Shown here: positions 1 to 11,547 of the stretch, in pieces | Layout of the letters: each line of letters begins with the position of its first letter | How positions within the stretch are numbered: position 1 is the stretch's first letter | From: Bradyrhizobium australiense | Lineage (GTDB): Bacteria; Pseudomonadota; Alphaproteobacteria; Rhizobiales; Xanthobacteraceae | NCBI RefSeq assembly: GCF_013114825.1 | Contig: NZ_JAAVLX010000008.1 | Coordinates: forward strand, 1-64,000 | Reading direction: 5' to 3' | DNA: 64,000 nucleotides | Position numbers and translations under genes: made by a program | The notes under the pieces: generated by a model | Databases searched by the model: none | The model's input: the letters and a program-made list of their open reading frames with translations, nothing else | What the model was told of the DNA's origin: nothing

Positions 1-2181
1 CGGCGGCGCAGCCATCCTGGGTGGAGGCGACGGTGCGGCCATCCTCGCCGGTGGAGGTGACGCAACCGTTCTGGGCGGGGGCGATGCCGGAGCTACTCGC
101 GCTGCCGGTGGTGGTGGTGGGGGCCTTGCCACATGCACCGCTGACGGTGGCGGGCCACGCCGTAGCTCAGGTTGCAATTGAGGTTTTGGCGCAACCGCAG
201 CAGCCGGCCTTGATGGCCCGGCGGCACTGGCTGGCGGCGCAACCACGGGCTGCCGGCCTGCCGGAGCCGCGGGAGCCGTCGCGCCAATGGCCGGCCGCGC
301 GCCGGCAGCGCCGGGTGCGGTGGGCGCCGCTGCTCCCGGGGGCGACGCACCCGGCGCAGGCCTTGCGTTTGGATTGACGGCGGCGCTTGGGGGCGCGGGT
401 GGCGCGCCCCTGGCGCCCGGAACCGGCAGGGCGTTGGTCCTCGGCGGGGGCTGTGTCGACGGCAGCGCGGCTGGTGCGTTCGCCGGCTGCACCGCGGCCG
501 GCCGGCCGGCCTGCCCGGCCGGAGCGCCGGGCAGGCCGGTCCTCACGGCAGGACGGATCGTGGCGCTCGGCGGCACCGGTGCTTTGCCCTGCTGGATCAG
601 CGTGGCCCGTTGCGCGACCGCAGGCGGCAGGGTCGGCGTGGCGCTCCCCTGCCCCGGCGCAACCACGCCGGCGGGGGCGCCGGGGCGTCCGATGGGCCTT
701 GCGCCAGGTCCGGGCGCGGGCAAAGCGGACTGTGGCGGCCTGTTGATCACGTTGTTGATGACGGCCCTGTTGTGGATGTTGGCAAAGATGATGTTGTTCG
801 GCGGCGGCGCCACATAGCGCGGGGGCCTCACATAGGCCGGGATCGGCACAAAGATCGGCTGCGGCAGGATGAACAGCCCGATCGGCGGCGGCGGTGGCTC
901 CAGCACCACGAAATCCTCCGGCGGCGGCGGCAGGTAGTAGACCGGTGCCGGTGGCGGCGGCACGAAGTCGAACTCGGGATCACTGAAGGCCAGCACCGGA
1001 CGATCGACATAGATGAACTCGTCCGGCGGCGGCGGCGGCACGTCGTAATCGATGACATCGAATGTCGGCGGCGGCTCGACCGGCGCAGTCAGAATGGCCA
1101 GCCGGCGGCGCGCGTCGGCCGCATGAGGCCCACGCGGGTAGCGCTGCAGGTACGACCAATAGGCGTTCGGGGTATCGGCGCGGTAGGTGCGGCGCCAGGT
1201 GATCGCTTCGCGCCGCGCCGCCGCAATCGCTCTCACCCGCTTTGCCAGGGGATCGCTCGCGTAGGCCCCGAGAAAATCCTCGTAGGCCTGCAACGTGTCG
1301 CGCTCCAGCGCCGCGGCATAGGCTTCCTGCACGCCGAGATCCCGGATCGGCTTGTCCCGGATGGCGGCGACCTGATCCGGCGGCGCTGCGGCCGGCGCAT
1401 CCGGTGCGCGCTCGAAGAACGTGAAGCTGCCATCGACCTTCTGGCTATCCCACGGCACCTGCGCGCCCTTGGCTGCTTCGTTGACGCGAAGCCGCACGCG
1501 ATTGAAAACCTCCGGCAACGGCAATCCGCCGGTCCGAATCATCTCGGCTAGCGATTGGGCGTAGATGCCGTAAGGTCCCTGCTCGGCCGGCGCCACGGTA
1601 CCAGGCGCCGCGTTGAACGCGATCAGCATGTGCGGATCCGCCTCCACCAAAGCGAGACCGCTCGCGATCTGTCCATCGACGAACGGCTGCTGCCGCGCCG
1701 CGTCCAGCACGACGATGCCGACCTTCAGCGGCAGTGAGGCGAGTTGGCGGATGTAGTCGCCGGTTCGCAACGCCTCGGTCGGAACATCGGTATCGCGGTT
1801 GATCGCGGAATCGACCGGCACGAAATAGTTGTCGCCGGCCAATTGCAGCCCGTAACCGGCCAGATACACCATCGCGACCGTGTCCGGCCCCGAGCTTTCG
1901 GCTTTCTGGATGAAATCGCGAAAACTCTTGCGCAGCGTGTCGCCATCGAGGTCGCGGGCGCCGATCACGTCGAAGCCCGCCGCCTGCAGGGTCTGCGCGA
2001 TCAGGCCGGCGTCGTTGGCCGCCGTTGCGAGTGGCGATTTCGCATAGGCGCCGTTGCCGACCACCAGCGCAATACGCTTTTCCGGCTGCTGAGCGGCGGC
2101 GGAGCTCAAATAACCCGCCGGGCCGGATATGGCCGCGAGACAGATCGTAAGGATCGACAGACTTCTTGCTAACCGCCGCAT
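1..2181 (-). CDS. Caspase-like (peptidase C14 fold) secreted protein, catalytically dead, proline-rich tail; 3' end outside window
   Basis: The reading frame is open from the ATG at 2181 to the window edge (at least 727 codons). Residues 1-30 form a signal peptide ending in an Ala-rich cleavage region. Residues 35-230 match a caspase p20-like domain (KRIALVVGNGAY, then NYFVPVDS). In this family the catalytic His lies in a S/AGHG motif and the Cys in DACR; here the motifs read LAGYGLQ (Tyr110) and LDAARQQPF (Ala162), so both catalytic residues are replaced. After about residue 350 the protein becomes Pro/Ala-rich, with PPPP runs and SPPPRMAAP-like repeats at the window edge. The family call rests on motif recognition; the loss of activity is inferred from the two substitutions. 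It is likely exported, and its role is unknown. Confidence 0.85.
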   Translation of the reverse strand, partial: MRRLARSLSILTICLAAISGPAGYLSSAAAQQPEKRIALVVGNGAYAKSPLATAANDAGLIAQTLQAAGFDVIGARDLDGDTLRKSFRDFIQKAESSGPDTVAMVYLAGYGLQLAGDNYFVPVDSAINRDTDVPTEALRTGDYIRQLASLPLKVGIVVLDAARQQPFVDGQIASGLALVEADPHMLIAFNAAPGTVAPAEQGPYGIYAQSLAEMIRTGGLPLPEVFNRVRLRVNEAAKGAQVPWDSQKVDGSFTFFERAPDAPAAAPPDQVAAIRDKPIRDLGVQEAYAAALERDTLQAYEDFLGAYASDPLAKRVRAIAAARREAITWRRTYRADTPNAYWSYLQRYPRGPHAADARRRLAILTAPVEPPPTFDVIDYDVPPPPPDEFIYVDRPVLAFSDPEFDFVPPPPAPVYYLPPPPEDFVVLEPPPPPIGLFILPQPIFVPIPAYVRPPRYVAPPPNNIIFANIHNRAVINNVINRPPQSALPAPGPGARPIGRPGAPAGVVAPGQGSATPTLPPAVAQRATLIQQGKAPVPPSATIRPAVRTGLPGAPAGQAGRPAAVQPANAPAALPSTQPPPRTNALPVPGARGAPPAPPSAAVNPNARPAPGASPPGAAAPTAPGAAGARPAIGATAPAAPAGRQPVVAPPASAAGPSRPAAAVAPKPQLQPELRRGPPPSAVHVARPPPPPPAARVAPASPPPRTVASPPPARMAAPSPPPRMAAPP

Positions 2182-2444
2182 GGATCCCACCCTGTCGCCA
2201 CCGAGCGCCGCATGGAGCGCGTGTTGAGCTGAACATTTCTTGAACAATTGCGCTCTCAGCAAGGCATGGTGCCGCTCAAATCGAGCAGGGTATCGCGCTC
2301 GATCCGGTTCCGGCGCCGAAATTCGCATTGTCGCGACCTCACGGTAGGCGTATCCTCGGTACAAATCGTGTTCGCCCGCATCGTGAGGCGACTGCGCGAG
2401 TTCCTCCCGGTGTGCGGATTGCCCATGCAATGGAGGAAATCGTC

Positions 2445-2912
2445 ATGACCGTTGCCCCAACCCTGCAGAAATACCTGGATCAGAGCGTCACCTACGACCT
2501 GATTCCTCACGCTCCCACCATGTCATCGACGCGTACAGCGGAAGCCTGCCACGTGCCGGGCGACGCGCTGGCCAAGGCCGTCGTGCTGCGTCGTGACGGC
2601 GGCTACATGATGGCCGTTCTTCCGGCCTCCCATCACCTGCATATGTCGGCGCTGAAAAGTCAGCTCGGGCACAAGGTCGACCTTGCGAGCGAGAAGGAGA
2701 TCGCGGAGCTATTTGTCGACTGCGACATTGGAGCCATCCCGGCGGTCGGCGAATGCTATGGGCTCGACGTCATCGTCGACGACAGCATCGACGCGCGAGG
2801 TGACATCTACATGGAGGGCGGCGATCACGCGACGCTGATCCGCATGGACGGCGACCAGTTCGCGCGACTGACGGCGAAGGCCTGGCGCGGCCACTTCAGC
2901 ACACACGATTGA
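2445..2912 (+). CDS. YbaK/ProX-type aminoacyl-tRNA deacylase
   Basis: A 155-residue protein with the YbaK/EbsC fold signature: an N-terminal helix (LQKYLDQSVTYDLIPH), the Lys of LAKAVVLRR, and the GAIPAVGECYG loop that in this family binds the tRNA 3' end. Members hydrolyse mischarged aminoacyl-tRNA in trans. The frame is open further upstream, but the ATG at 2445 is preceded by GGAGG at 2432-2436 with ideal spacing, so I prefer it. It is transcribed divergently from the pseudocaspase. The ProS encoded in this window is the short form without an editing insertion, so a free-standing editing enzyme makes biochemical sense; the substrate of this copy is not shown by the sequence. Confidence 0.85.
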   Translation: MTVAPTLQKYLDQSVTYDLIPHAPTMSSTRTAEACHVPGDALAKAVVLRRDGGYMMAVLPASHHLHMSALKSQLGHKVDLASEKEIAELFVDCDIGAIPAVGECYGLDVIVDDSIDARGDIYMEGGDHATLIRMDGDQFARLTAKAWRGHFSTHD

Positions 2913-2937
2913 GGCCGCTCGATCCTGACTGTGGCGG

Positions 2938-3597
2938 CTAGAGTGCCTTCTCGAAGTAGTGGCGGAGGAGCCCTCCGCCGGCTTGCTTGACTGTCATGGC
3001 CTCAGCGATTTCGCTCCTGACGCGCTTGAACCCGCTCTTGGTATAGAACCGGAACGCGGCGCGTTGAACGTCAGCGGTGCTGACGATCATTCGGGAGAAG
3101 CCGAGTTCGCGCGCCATATCCGCGGCTGTGCGCAGCATGCGCTGAGCCAAGCCGCAGCCGCGCCAGCCCGCATCGATGTACATGCGCCGGAGTTCCGTCG
3201 TGTCGCTGCTGTGACACTCAATGCCGAACGTGCCCACGATCTGCCGGCTATCGTCGGCCGGCGCGACCACCCAGAAGGCACTGCGTCTCGCCTGCGAGAA
3301 GACATCGAGCAGACGCGAAAGCTCGCACTCGACGGTGGTCGCGATGTATTGCTCGAACAGGGATTCCAGCCCCGCGGGTGCCAGCTCCCGATTGACACGG
3401 GTCCACAGATCAGTGACGGCCGCGAAGTCGGAGGCTGCGTAAGGCCGAAAGGCGACGTCCTGTTCGCCCGCCCTATTCTCATCGCCTATAGCCACGCAAA
3501 TGCCTCGGGGGGAAATTGAACGCAGGATCTCAAGCTGCAGCAAACCGGCTGACTGGAGCGCCGGATGCCGCCGGATCATAGCGCCTTCAGCGCCCAT
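2938..3597 (-). CDS. GNAT family N-acetyltransferase
   Basis: The GNAT core begins near residue 49 (VAFRPYAASDF). It holds the acceptor-site strand ending ELRRMYIDAGWRGCGLAQRML, which is the Arg/Gly acetyl-CoA pyrophosphate loop, and the C-terminal AAFRFYTKSGFKRV strand. These are family hallmarks of acetyl-CoA-dependent N-acetyltransferases; the substrate is unknown. The first 40 residues look non-domain, and a GTG at 3495 with a weak GAGG upstream is a credible alternative start. It lies 3 bases from the neighbouring CBS gene on the same strand, so co-transcription is likely. Confidence 0.8.
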   Translation of the reverse strand: MGAEGAMIRRHPALQSAGLLQLEILRSISPRGICVAIGDENRAGEQDVAFRPYAASDFAAVTDLWTRVNRELAPAGLESLFEQYIATTVECELSRLLDVFSQARRSAFWVVAPADDSRQIVGTFGIECHSSDTTELRRMYIDAGWRGCGLAQRMLRTAADMARELGFSRMIVSTADVQRAAFRFYTKSGFKRVRSEIAEAMTVKQAGGGLLRHYFEKAL

Positions 3598-3600
3598 CCA

Positions 3601-4020
3601 TCAGTGATGGGCGGCAACGCTCTTCACGCACCCGGCCAGCAGATCATTGGGTGCCAAACGGCTGACGTCGCCCAGGCTGATCATGCCGACCATTCGCTTG
3701 CTCTTGTTGATCACCGGCAACCGGCGGACCTGCAACGTCTCCATGTGATGGACGGCCTTGGCAAGGTCATCGTCCTCCCGGCAGCAATGGATGCCTTCGG
3801 TCATTACGTCGCGCGCCTGCGCACGGCTGGGGTCGAACTTGCCGTCCGCAAGCCCTTTGCACACGATGTCCCGATCGGTCACCATCCCGACCAGGTGGTC
3901 GTCCTCTCCGATCGGAATGCAGCCGATATCATGTTCTCGCATCAGCTTGGCGATTTCGGTGATGGGGGTGTCGGGGTTGACCCAATCGACGCCCTTGTGC
4001 ATCGCGTCTTTGACTTTCAT
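3601..4020 (-). CDS. CBS-domain pair protein
   Basis: A 139-residue protein made almost entirely of two CBS motifs: residues 1-60 (KVKDAMHKG to VGMVTDRDIV) and 70-130 (ARDVMTEGIHCC to MVGMISLGDVSRLA). Stand-alone CBS pairs bind adenosyl nucleotides and act as energy or redox sensors for partner proteins. No partner domain is fused, so its target cannot be read from the sequence. It sits directly upstream of the GNAT gene on the minus strand. Confidence 0.88.
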   Translation of the reverse strand: MKVKDAMHKGVDWVNPDTPITEIAKLMREHDIGCIPIGEDDHLVGMVTDRDIVCKGLADGKFDPSRAQARDVMTEGIHCCREDDDLAKAVHHMETLQVRRLPVINKSKRMVGMISLGDVSRLAPNDLLAGCVKSVAAHH

Positions 4021-4313
4021 GGCGGACCTCCGTCACTGCGATTTCAGGTGATACTCCCGTGATGCAGCACAGTTCCCCCTCGGCCCGATTATATGACGGT
4101 TCGGGCAGGTCGGCATCGAAAAGGCAATGACAACTTCTTGAATTCGCGAAACCGCGTCGTTTCCGGAGTTGAAGTGCCCCCGCGCAACGCCGTCGGCCAT
4201 CTCGGAAGGATGTCAGAAGAGTTCGCTACTGACAGGTTTTGGCAGTGCCGTCCGCTAGTTTTGACCCGGCCGGAGATCGATCCGGCAGCGATGTTCAAAC
4301 GAGGACCTTCCGG

Positions 4314-4684
4314 ATGCCGAACTTCAGTTTCGTCCTACTTTATGTCGAGAATCCGCCGGCCAGCGCCGGCTTTTATGCCGATTTGCTCGGCCGCCCCGTC
4401 ATCGAGAGCTCGCCAAGCTTTGCAATGCTGCGGTGTCGGAAGGCATGATGTTCGGACTGTGGTCGCGCAAGACAGTCGAGCCGGCCGCCGACGCTCAGGC
4501 CGGGGGCGGCGAAATCGCATTCACGGTCGAGAATGCCGCCGCGGTCGATTCGACGTTTGCCGACTGGAAGAAGCGTGGGCTGAATATTCTTCAAGAGCCC
4601 GTGCAGATGGATTTCGGCGTGACCTTCGTCGTGACCGATCCCGATGGCCATCGCCTGCGCGTGTTCGTTCCGGCGACAGCGTGA
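4314..4684 (+). pseudogene. VOC/glyoxalase-family protein, frameshifted
   Basis: The N-terminal part (MPNFSFVLLYVENPPASAG, ATG at 4314 with GAGGA at 4301-4305) and the C-terminal part (MMFGLWSRKT through DFGVTFVVTDPDGHRLRVF) are one VOC-fold protein of about 123 residues read in two frames. The join lies near 4425-4436, where the text CTGCGGTGTCGG is one base short of restoring the frame. VOC proteins are metal-dependent lyases, dioxygenases or resistance proteins. This could be true decay or a single-base assembly error; the rest of the domain is intact. Confidence 0.75.
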
Positions 4685-4750
4685 GCAGCTCCGCAGCGGC
4701 CCTTCCGGGCCGCGGCGGTCCTTAGCTGAGGCCTAATCTGCCAGTTGAAG

Positions 4751-5085
4751 CTACCGCGAGCATCGTTCTCGCGGACCAGTCGTGGTCTCTCCCGGAAACG
4801 GCGTTTCGCTCGCGACAAGCAGATGTCGCCCGCCGGAAAATCGGCATAGGCGTAAGTTCCTACCATCACCTTGCCCATCGGACTGCCATCTATCTTCACG
4901 TCACAGGCGCAAATCGCCATGGATAGCCCGGCGCGCTTTTGCTGAAGCACCACGACCCGGGACTGCCCCGCCTTCAGCAGTCCGATCTTTTGCGAGATTG
5001 CCGCATGGTCGGTCCCGACTTTGGCCGTCACACAGCCCGACAACAACAACGCGCCTGACAGCAACGCTATTCCACGCCCCAACAT
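4751..5085 (-). pseudogene. Lipoprotein with DUF2846-like segment, frameshifted
   Basis: The ORF starts at 5085 with a lipoprotein signal peptide whose lipobox is LLSGC (Cys18). It continues to TYAYADFPAG, where it resembles the DUF2846 pattern. Near 4826-4833 one base appears to be missing: the next frame gives RHLLVASETPFPGETTT, the expected continuation, and reaches a TAG at 4751-4753. Read unshifted, the frame runs on over the neighbouring VOC gene on the other strand with atypical Arg-rich sequence, which also argues for a shift. Export to the inner or outer membrane as a lipoprotein is inferred. Confidence 0.55.
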
Positions 5086-5102
5086 AACGCGGTCGGTTAA
5101 CC

Positions 5103-8639
<3,537 letters not shown>

Positions 8640-8798
8640 GGTGGGGAGCGAATCGCCGGCCGCTCAGAGGCGCCGACTCGCCCCGCAATGGTGATGCCTG
8701 GGCCTTGCGGAGTCCACGCGGAATGCGCCTTACGCTCCCGCCATCCGGCTTTTCCCCAACCCGCCCGCAAGATGCAACGGCCTGAATCTTTCCCCGCA

Positions 8799-8897
8799 TC
8801 AAAGCTGGGGAATCACCTGCGCCCAGACCGCGATCATGCCGACAAACAGCGTAATCGACGCCAGCGCTGCCGCCTCTTCCACGAACATCCGCAACAT
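8799..8897 (-). CDS. 32-residue single-span membrane peptide, SOS-controlled (SidA-like candidate)
   Basis: A short ORF (ATG 8897, TGA 8799-8801) preceded by GGGAG seven bases upstream. The peptide has a short charged N-terminus (MLRMFVEEAAA) followed by about 18 hydrophobic residues ending AVWAQVIPQL, so one transmembrane helix is expected. Two LexA-type boxes and a sigma-70-like promoter lie 22-64 bases upstream. Size, topology and control recall Caulobacter SidA, a 29-residue SOS-induced inner-membrane inhibitor of division acting on FtsW. The function here is inferred, and homology was not tested. It is followed by dnaE on the same strand. Confidence 0.7.
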   Translation of the reverse strand: MLRMFVEEAAALASITLFVGMIAVWAQVIPQL

Positions 8898-8918
8898 GAT
8901 CCGACTCCCATGGCCCAA

Positions 8919-8951
8919 GAACATATGAGGAACATTGTTCCTCTTTTGTTC
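8919..8951 (-). promoter_or_regulatory. Double LexA (SOS) operator over a sigma-70-type promoter
   Basis: Two alphaproteobacterial LexA boxes are present. GTTC-N7-GTTC occupies 8937-8951 and GAAC-N7-GAAC occupies 8919-8933, arranged as inverted copies around position 8935; the inner 17 bases form a perfect palindrome at 8927-8943. Reading the minus strand, a -35 TTGACT (8961-8956) and a -10 AACAAT (8939-8934) are separated by 16 bases, so LexA would cover the spacer, the -10 and the start point. The boxes serve the 32-residue ORF starting at 8897. Confidence 0.85.
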
Positions 8952-9023
8952 CAAGAGTCAAGGCCCGTCTCACGCCACGTTTTGCGACAGTTCCCGCTTG
9001 GTTAACCGGCCGGCTCACCCTAA

Positions 9024-9052
9024 CAAAAAAGCCCCGGGACAGTCCCCGGGGC
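9024..9052 (-). terminator. Rho-independent terminator of the porin gene
   Basis: An eight-base-pair GC stem (9031-9038 with 9045-9052) with a six-base loop is followed on the minus strand by a T run (9030-9025). It lies 30 bases past the porin stop codon. Confidence 0.9.
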
Positions 9053-9081
9053 TTCGATGTTTCGCAAGGTCTAGCGCGAGA

Positions 9082-9831
9082 TCAGTACCTCGCGACGACC
9101 GGGCCGCCGAAGCGATAGTTGATGCGGGCGGTGACGAGGTCTGCGTCCTGCTTGATGTCGTCGGTGCGGGTGATGCCGCCGACCGTGCTTACGAAGGTAT
9201 AGCTCTGAGTACCCATGAACAAATGGTTGTACTCGACGCCGAACGACCAGTTCGGAGCGAAAGCGTACTCTACGCCGGCACCAACCGTGCCACCCCAGCG
9301 GGTCTCCTCGGCACGATCGACCACGGTGCCTGCGAACAGACCTTCATAGCGGTTGTCGGTCACCGCTGCACCGCCCTTGACGTAGAACAGGACGTTGTTG
9401 GCGGCATAGCCGACCTGGCCGGTGAACAAGCCGAACGCGTCGATCTTGCTGCGGTTGACCAGAGGTGCCCCGAGGAGGCTCACGTTCGAACCGTTGAAGT
9501 CCGCCCAGTTGCCCTGCGCTTCGAGACCGAACACCCAGTTGCCAGCCTGCCAGCGATAGCCGACCTGACCACCGACCGTACCGCCGTCAGAGTCGTGGCA
9601 ACCTTCAGAAGCGGGAGTGAATGGAACGCCGCCGACCGCAGTGTTGGTCCAGCAGTTGTGGCTCGTGCCCCAGCCGCCGTTCGCGCCGATGTAGAATCCG
9701 CTCCAGTCATACACAGCGGCGACCATCGGGGGCGCCTTGGTGTAAGGACGCGCCGCGAGATCCGCAGCAAGTGCCGGCGCAGTCGCGCCGAGCGCGATCA
9801 GACTGGCCGTAACAAGCAAAACCTTCTTCAT
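9082..9831 (-). CDS. Omp31-like outer-membrane beta-barrel protein
   Basis: A 249-residue protein with signal peptide MKKVLLVTASLIALGATAPA cut after ALA. Next come the family-typical DLAARPYTKAPP linker and YDWSGFYIGANGGWG strand, and the barrel ends in a beta strand terminating NYRFGGPVVARY. Such small porin-like proteins are abundant structural proteins of the alphaproteobacterial outer membrane. The longer frame starting at 9921 adds 30 residues without signal-peptide character, so I use the ATG at 9831, which has AAGGA upstream. A strong terminator follows. Confidence 0.92.
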   Translation of the reverse strand: MKKVLLVTASLIALGATAPALAADLAARPYTKAPPMVAAVYDWSGFYIGANGGWGTSHNCWTNTAVGGVPFTPASEGCHDSDGGTVGGQVGYRWQAGNWVFGLEAQGNWADFNGSNVSLLGAPLVNRSKIDAFGLFTGQVGYAANNVLFYVKGGAAVTDNRYEGLFAGTVVDRAEETRWGGTVGAGVEYAFAPNWSFGVEYNHLFMGTQSYTFVSTVGGITRTDDIKQDADLVTARINYRFGGPVVARY

Positions 9832-10123
9832 TCTTTTTATTCCCGTTCCTTTTTGAACAGCCCCCAAGGCCGCCGCATGCTCATAGCATCGTTCGCTCGA
9901 ATTGCTGTAACCTCGCTGCAACAGCCCACACCAAATGGCCTCAGTGTGAACGCAAGTTAATGTTGGCTTGCAGACACTTTTCGAAACATTGCGCCGGAGC
10001 TCGCCGCAAAAAATTCACATTTGTCTTGCGGCAACATTGAAAGATGCAATGGGTTGACGAGATTGCGCAGGTACGGCTTGTGTCGATGGAAATGCAGCGC
10101 TGATGCGCCGACGGAGATTCGAA

Positions 10124-10417
10124 ATGCGTAGAGCGATTCTAGCCCTTCTCGCCGCAAGTGGATTGGCCGTCATTGGCGCTGCGCCTGCCGAAGCGGTCGG
10201 CACTCGATACCCGTTCTGCCTTCAGGGCGATGAATATCCGGGACTGAGCTACTGCACGTTCACGAGCTACGAGCAGTGTCAGGCGACCGCTTCGGGACGC
10301 TTTCTCACCTGCATCGCCAACCCCTATTATGTCGGCGAGAGCGAACCGCCGCCCTCCAACTACCGCCCGCTGCCCGGCCGCGCGCTGCCGCCCGCCGCAG
10401 GCTACGGCCGGTACTGA
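10124..10417 (+). CDS. DUF3551 family small secreted protein
   Basis: 97 residues: signal peptide MRRAILALLAASGLAVIGAA, then the DUF3551 core (YPFCLQGDEYPGLSYCTF, SYEQCQATASGR, CIANPYY) with four conserved cysteines, then a Pro-rich tail. I choose the ATG at 10124 over 10103 because it gives a clean signal peptide and has GGAG upstream. DUF3551 proteins are small and periplasmic, typical of Bradyrhizobium, and of unknown function. A paralogue lies 150 bases downstream. Confidence 0.85.
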   Translation: MRRAILALLAASGLAVIGAAPAEAVGTRYPFCLQGDEYPGLSYCTFTSYEQCQATASGRFLTCIANPYYVGESEPPPSNYRPLPGRALPPAAGYGRY

Positions 10418-10568
10418 GCAGCGAGGCCGTTCGCCCGCGAGACATTCCGCACGCGAGCCTGCGCATGCCCGCACGTGCAGCGCGTGAACGTGATTTGACG
10501 CCGGACGGCATCAAATGTCTGCTGGCCCTCAGCACACGCGGACCGACGCAGATCTCAAGGAGATTCTG

Positions 10569-10835
10569 ATGCGCACTCTGGCTTTGGCAATTCTGGCGAT
10601 CGGAGCAGCCTCGGCGGCCGCACCGGCGCAAGCACAGACCTACGATCCCAGCTATCCAGTTTGCCTGCATGTGTATGGCAAGGTCAGCTATTACGAATGC
10701 AGATATACTTCGCTGCCCCAATGCAACATGTCGGCGTCGGGCCGCTCGGCGCAATGCGTGATCAATCCATATTTCGCGCATGCTTCTCAGGGACCGTCGG
10801 CATATCGCAATAAGCGGTACCGCAACGGCTACTGA
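10569..10835 (+). CDS. DUF3551 family small secreted protein (paralogue)
   Basis: 88 residues with signal peptide MRTLALAILAIGAASAAAPA and the same core layout as the preceding gene (YPVCLHVYGKVSYYECRYTS, LPQCNMSASGRSAQCVINPY). The two genes are therefore a tandem duplication that has diverged. AAGGAG lies just upstream of the ATG at 10569. It ends 6 bases before the convergent lolD gene. The function of the family is unknown. Confidence 0.85.
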   Translation: MRTLALAILAIGAASAAAPAQAQTYDPSYPVCLHVYGKVSYYECRYTSLPQCNMSASGRSAQCVINPYFAHASQGPSAYRNKRYRNGY

Positions 10836-10841
10836 ACGCCG

Positions 10842-11540
10842 CTATTCGAGTTCGACGACCCGGCCGTCGACCAGCGACACCCGCCGGTCCATGCGGCCGG
10901 CCAGTTCCATATTGTGGGTGGCGATCAGCATCGCGACCTGCGTCGCCTTCACAAGCTGCATCAGCGCCTTGAAGACGTGATCGGCGGTGTGCGGATCGAG
11001 GTTTCCGGTCGGCTCGTCCGCCAATAGCGCCCGCGGCGCATTGGCGACCGCGCGCGCGATGGCGACGCGCTGCTGCTCGCCGCCGGAGAGTTCGGCCGGC
11101 CGGTGCGAGGTGCGGTCGCCAAGGCCGAGATAGGCCAGGATTTCCTGCGAGCGCTTGATCGTCTCGGAGCGTTTGAGGCCGCGAATCATCTGCGGCAGCA
11201 TGACGTTTTCGAGCGCGGTGAATTCCGGCAACAGCCGATGCGATTGATAGACGAAGCCGATATCGGAGCGCCGGATCTGGGTGCGATCGATGTCGGATAG
11301 CTGCGAGGTCGGCGTGCCCGCGACATAGACTTCGCCGTCATCGGGACTTTCGAGCAGGCCCGCAATATGCAGCAGCGTCGATTTGCCCGAGCCTGATGGC
11401 GCCACCAGCGCCACCGATTGCCCCGCCCACAGCGCGAGCTTGGCGCCGTTGAGGATGGTCAGCGTTGCCTCGCCCTGCCTGTACTCGCGTTTTATCTCGT
11501 GGAGATAGATAACGGGTACATCTTCCGCCTCCTCGGCCAT
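10842..11540 (-). CDS. lolD: Lipoprotein-releasing ABC transporter ATPase
   Basis: A 232-residue ABC ATPase with Walker A APSGSGKSTLL, signature LSGGEQQRVAIARA, Walker B ALLADEPTGNLD and the H-loop IATHN. Placement directly after the MacB/LolC-type permease gene (8-base gap) identifies the LolD type. It powers release of outer-membrane lipoproteins from the inner membrane to the periplasmic carrier LolA. Confidence 0.93.
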   Translation of the reverse strand: MAEEAEDVPVIYLHEIKREYRQGEATLTILNGAKLALWAGQSVALVAPSGSGKSTLLHIAGLLESPDDGEVYVAGTPTSQLSDIDRTQIRRSDIGFVYQSHRLLPEFTALENVMLPQMIRGLKRSETIKRSQEILAYLGLGDRTSHRPAELSGGEQQRVAIARAVANAPRALLADEPTGNLDPHTADHVFKALMQLVKATQVAMLIATHNMELAGRMDRRVSLVDGRVVELE

Positions 11541-11547
11541 CGCGTCC

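Noticed and set aside
2328..2444. Upstream extension of the YbaK-type gene
   Set aside because: The added 39 residues lack family similarity, and the ATG at 2445 has an ideal GGAGG.
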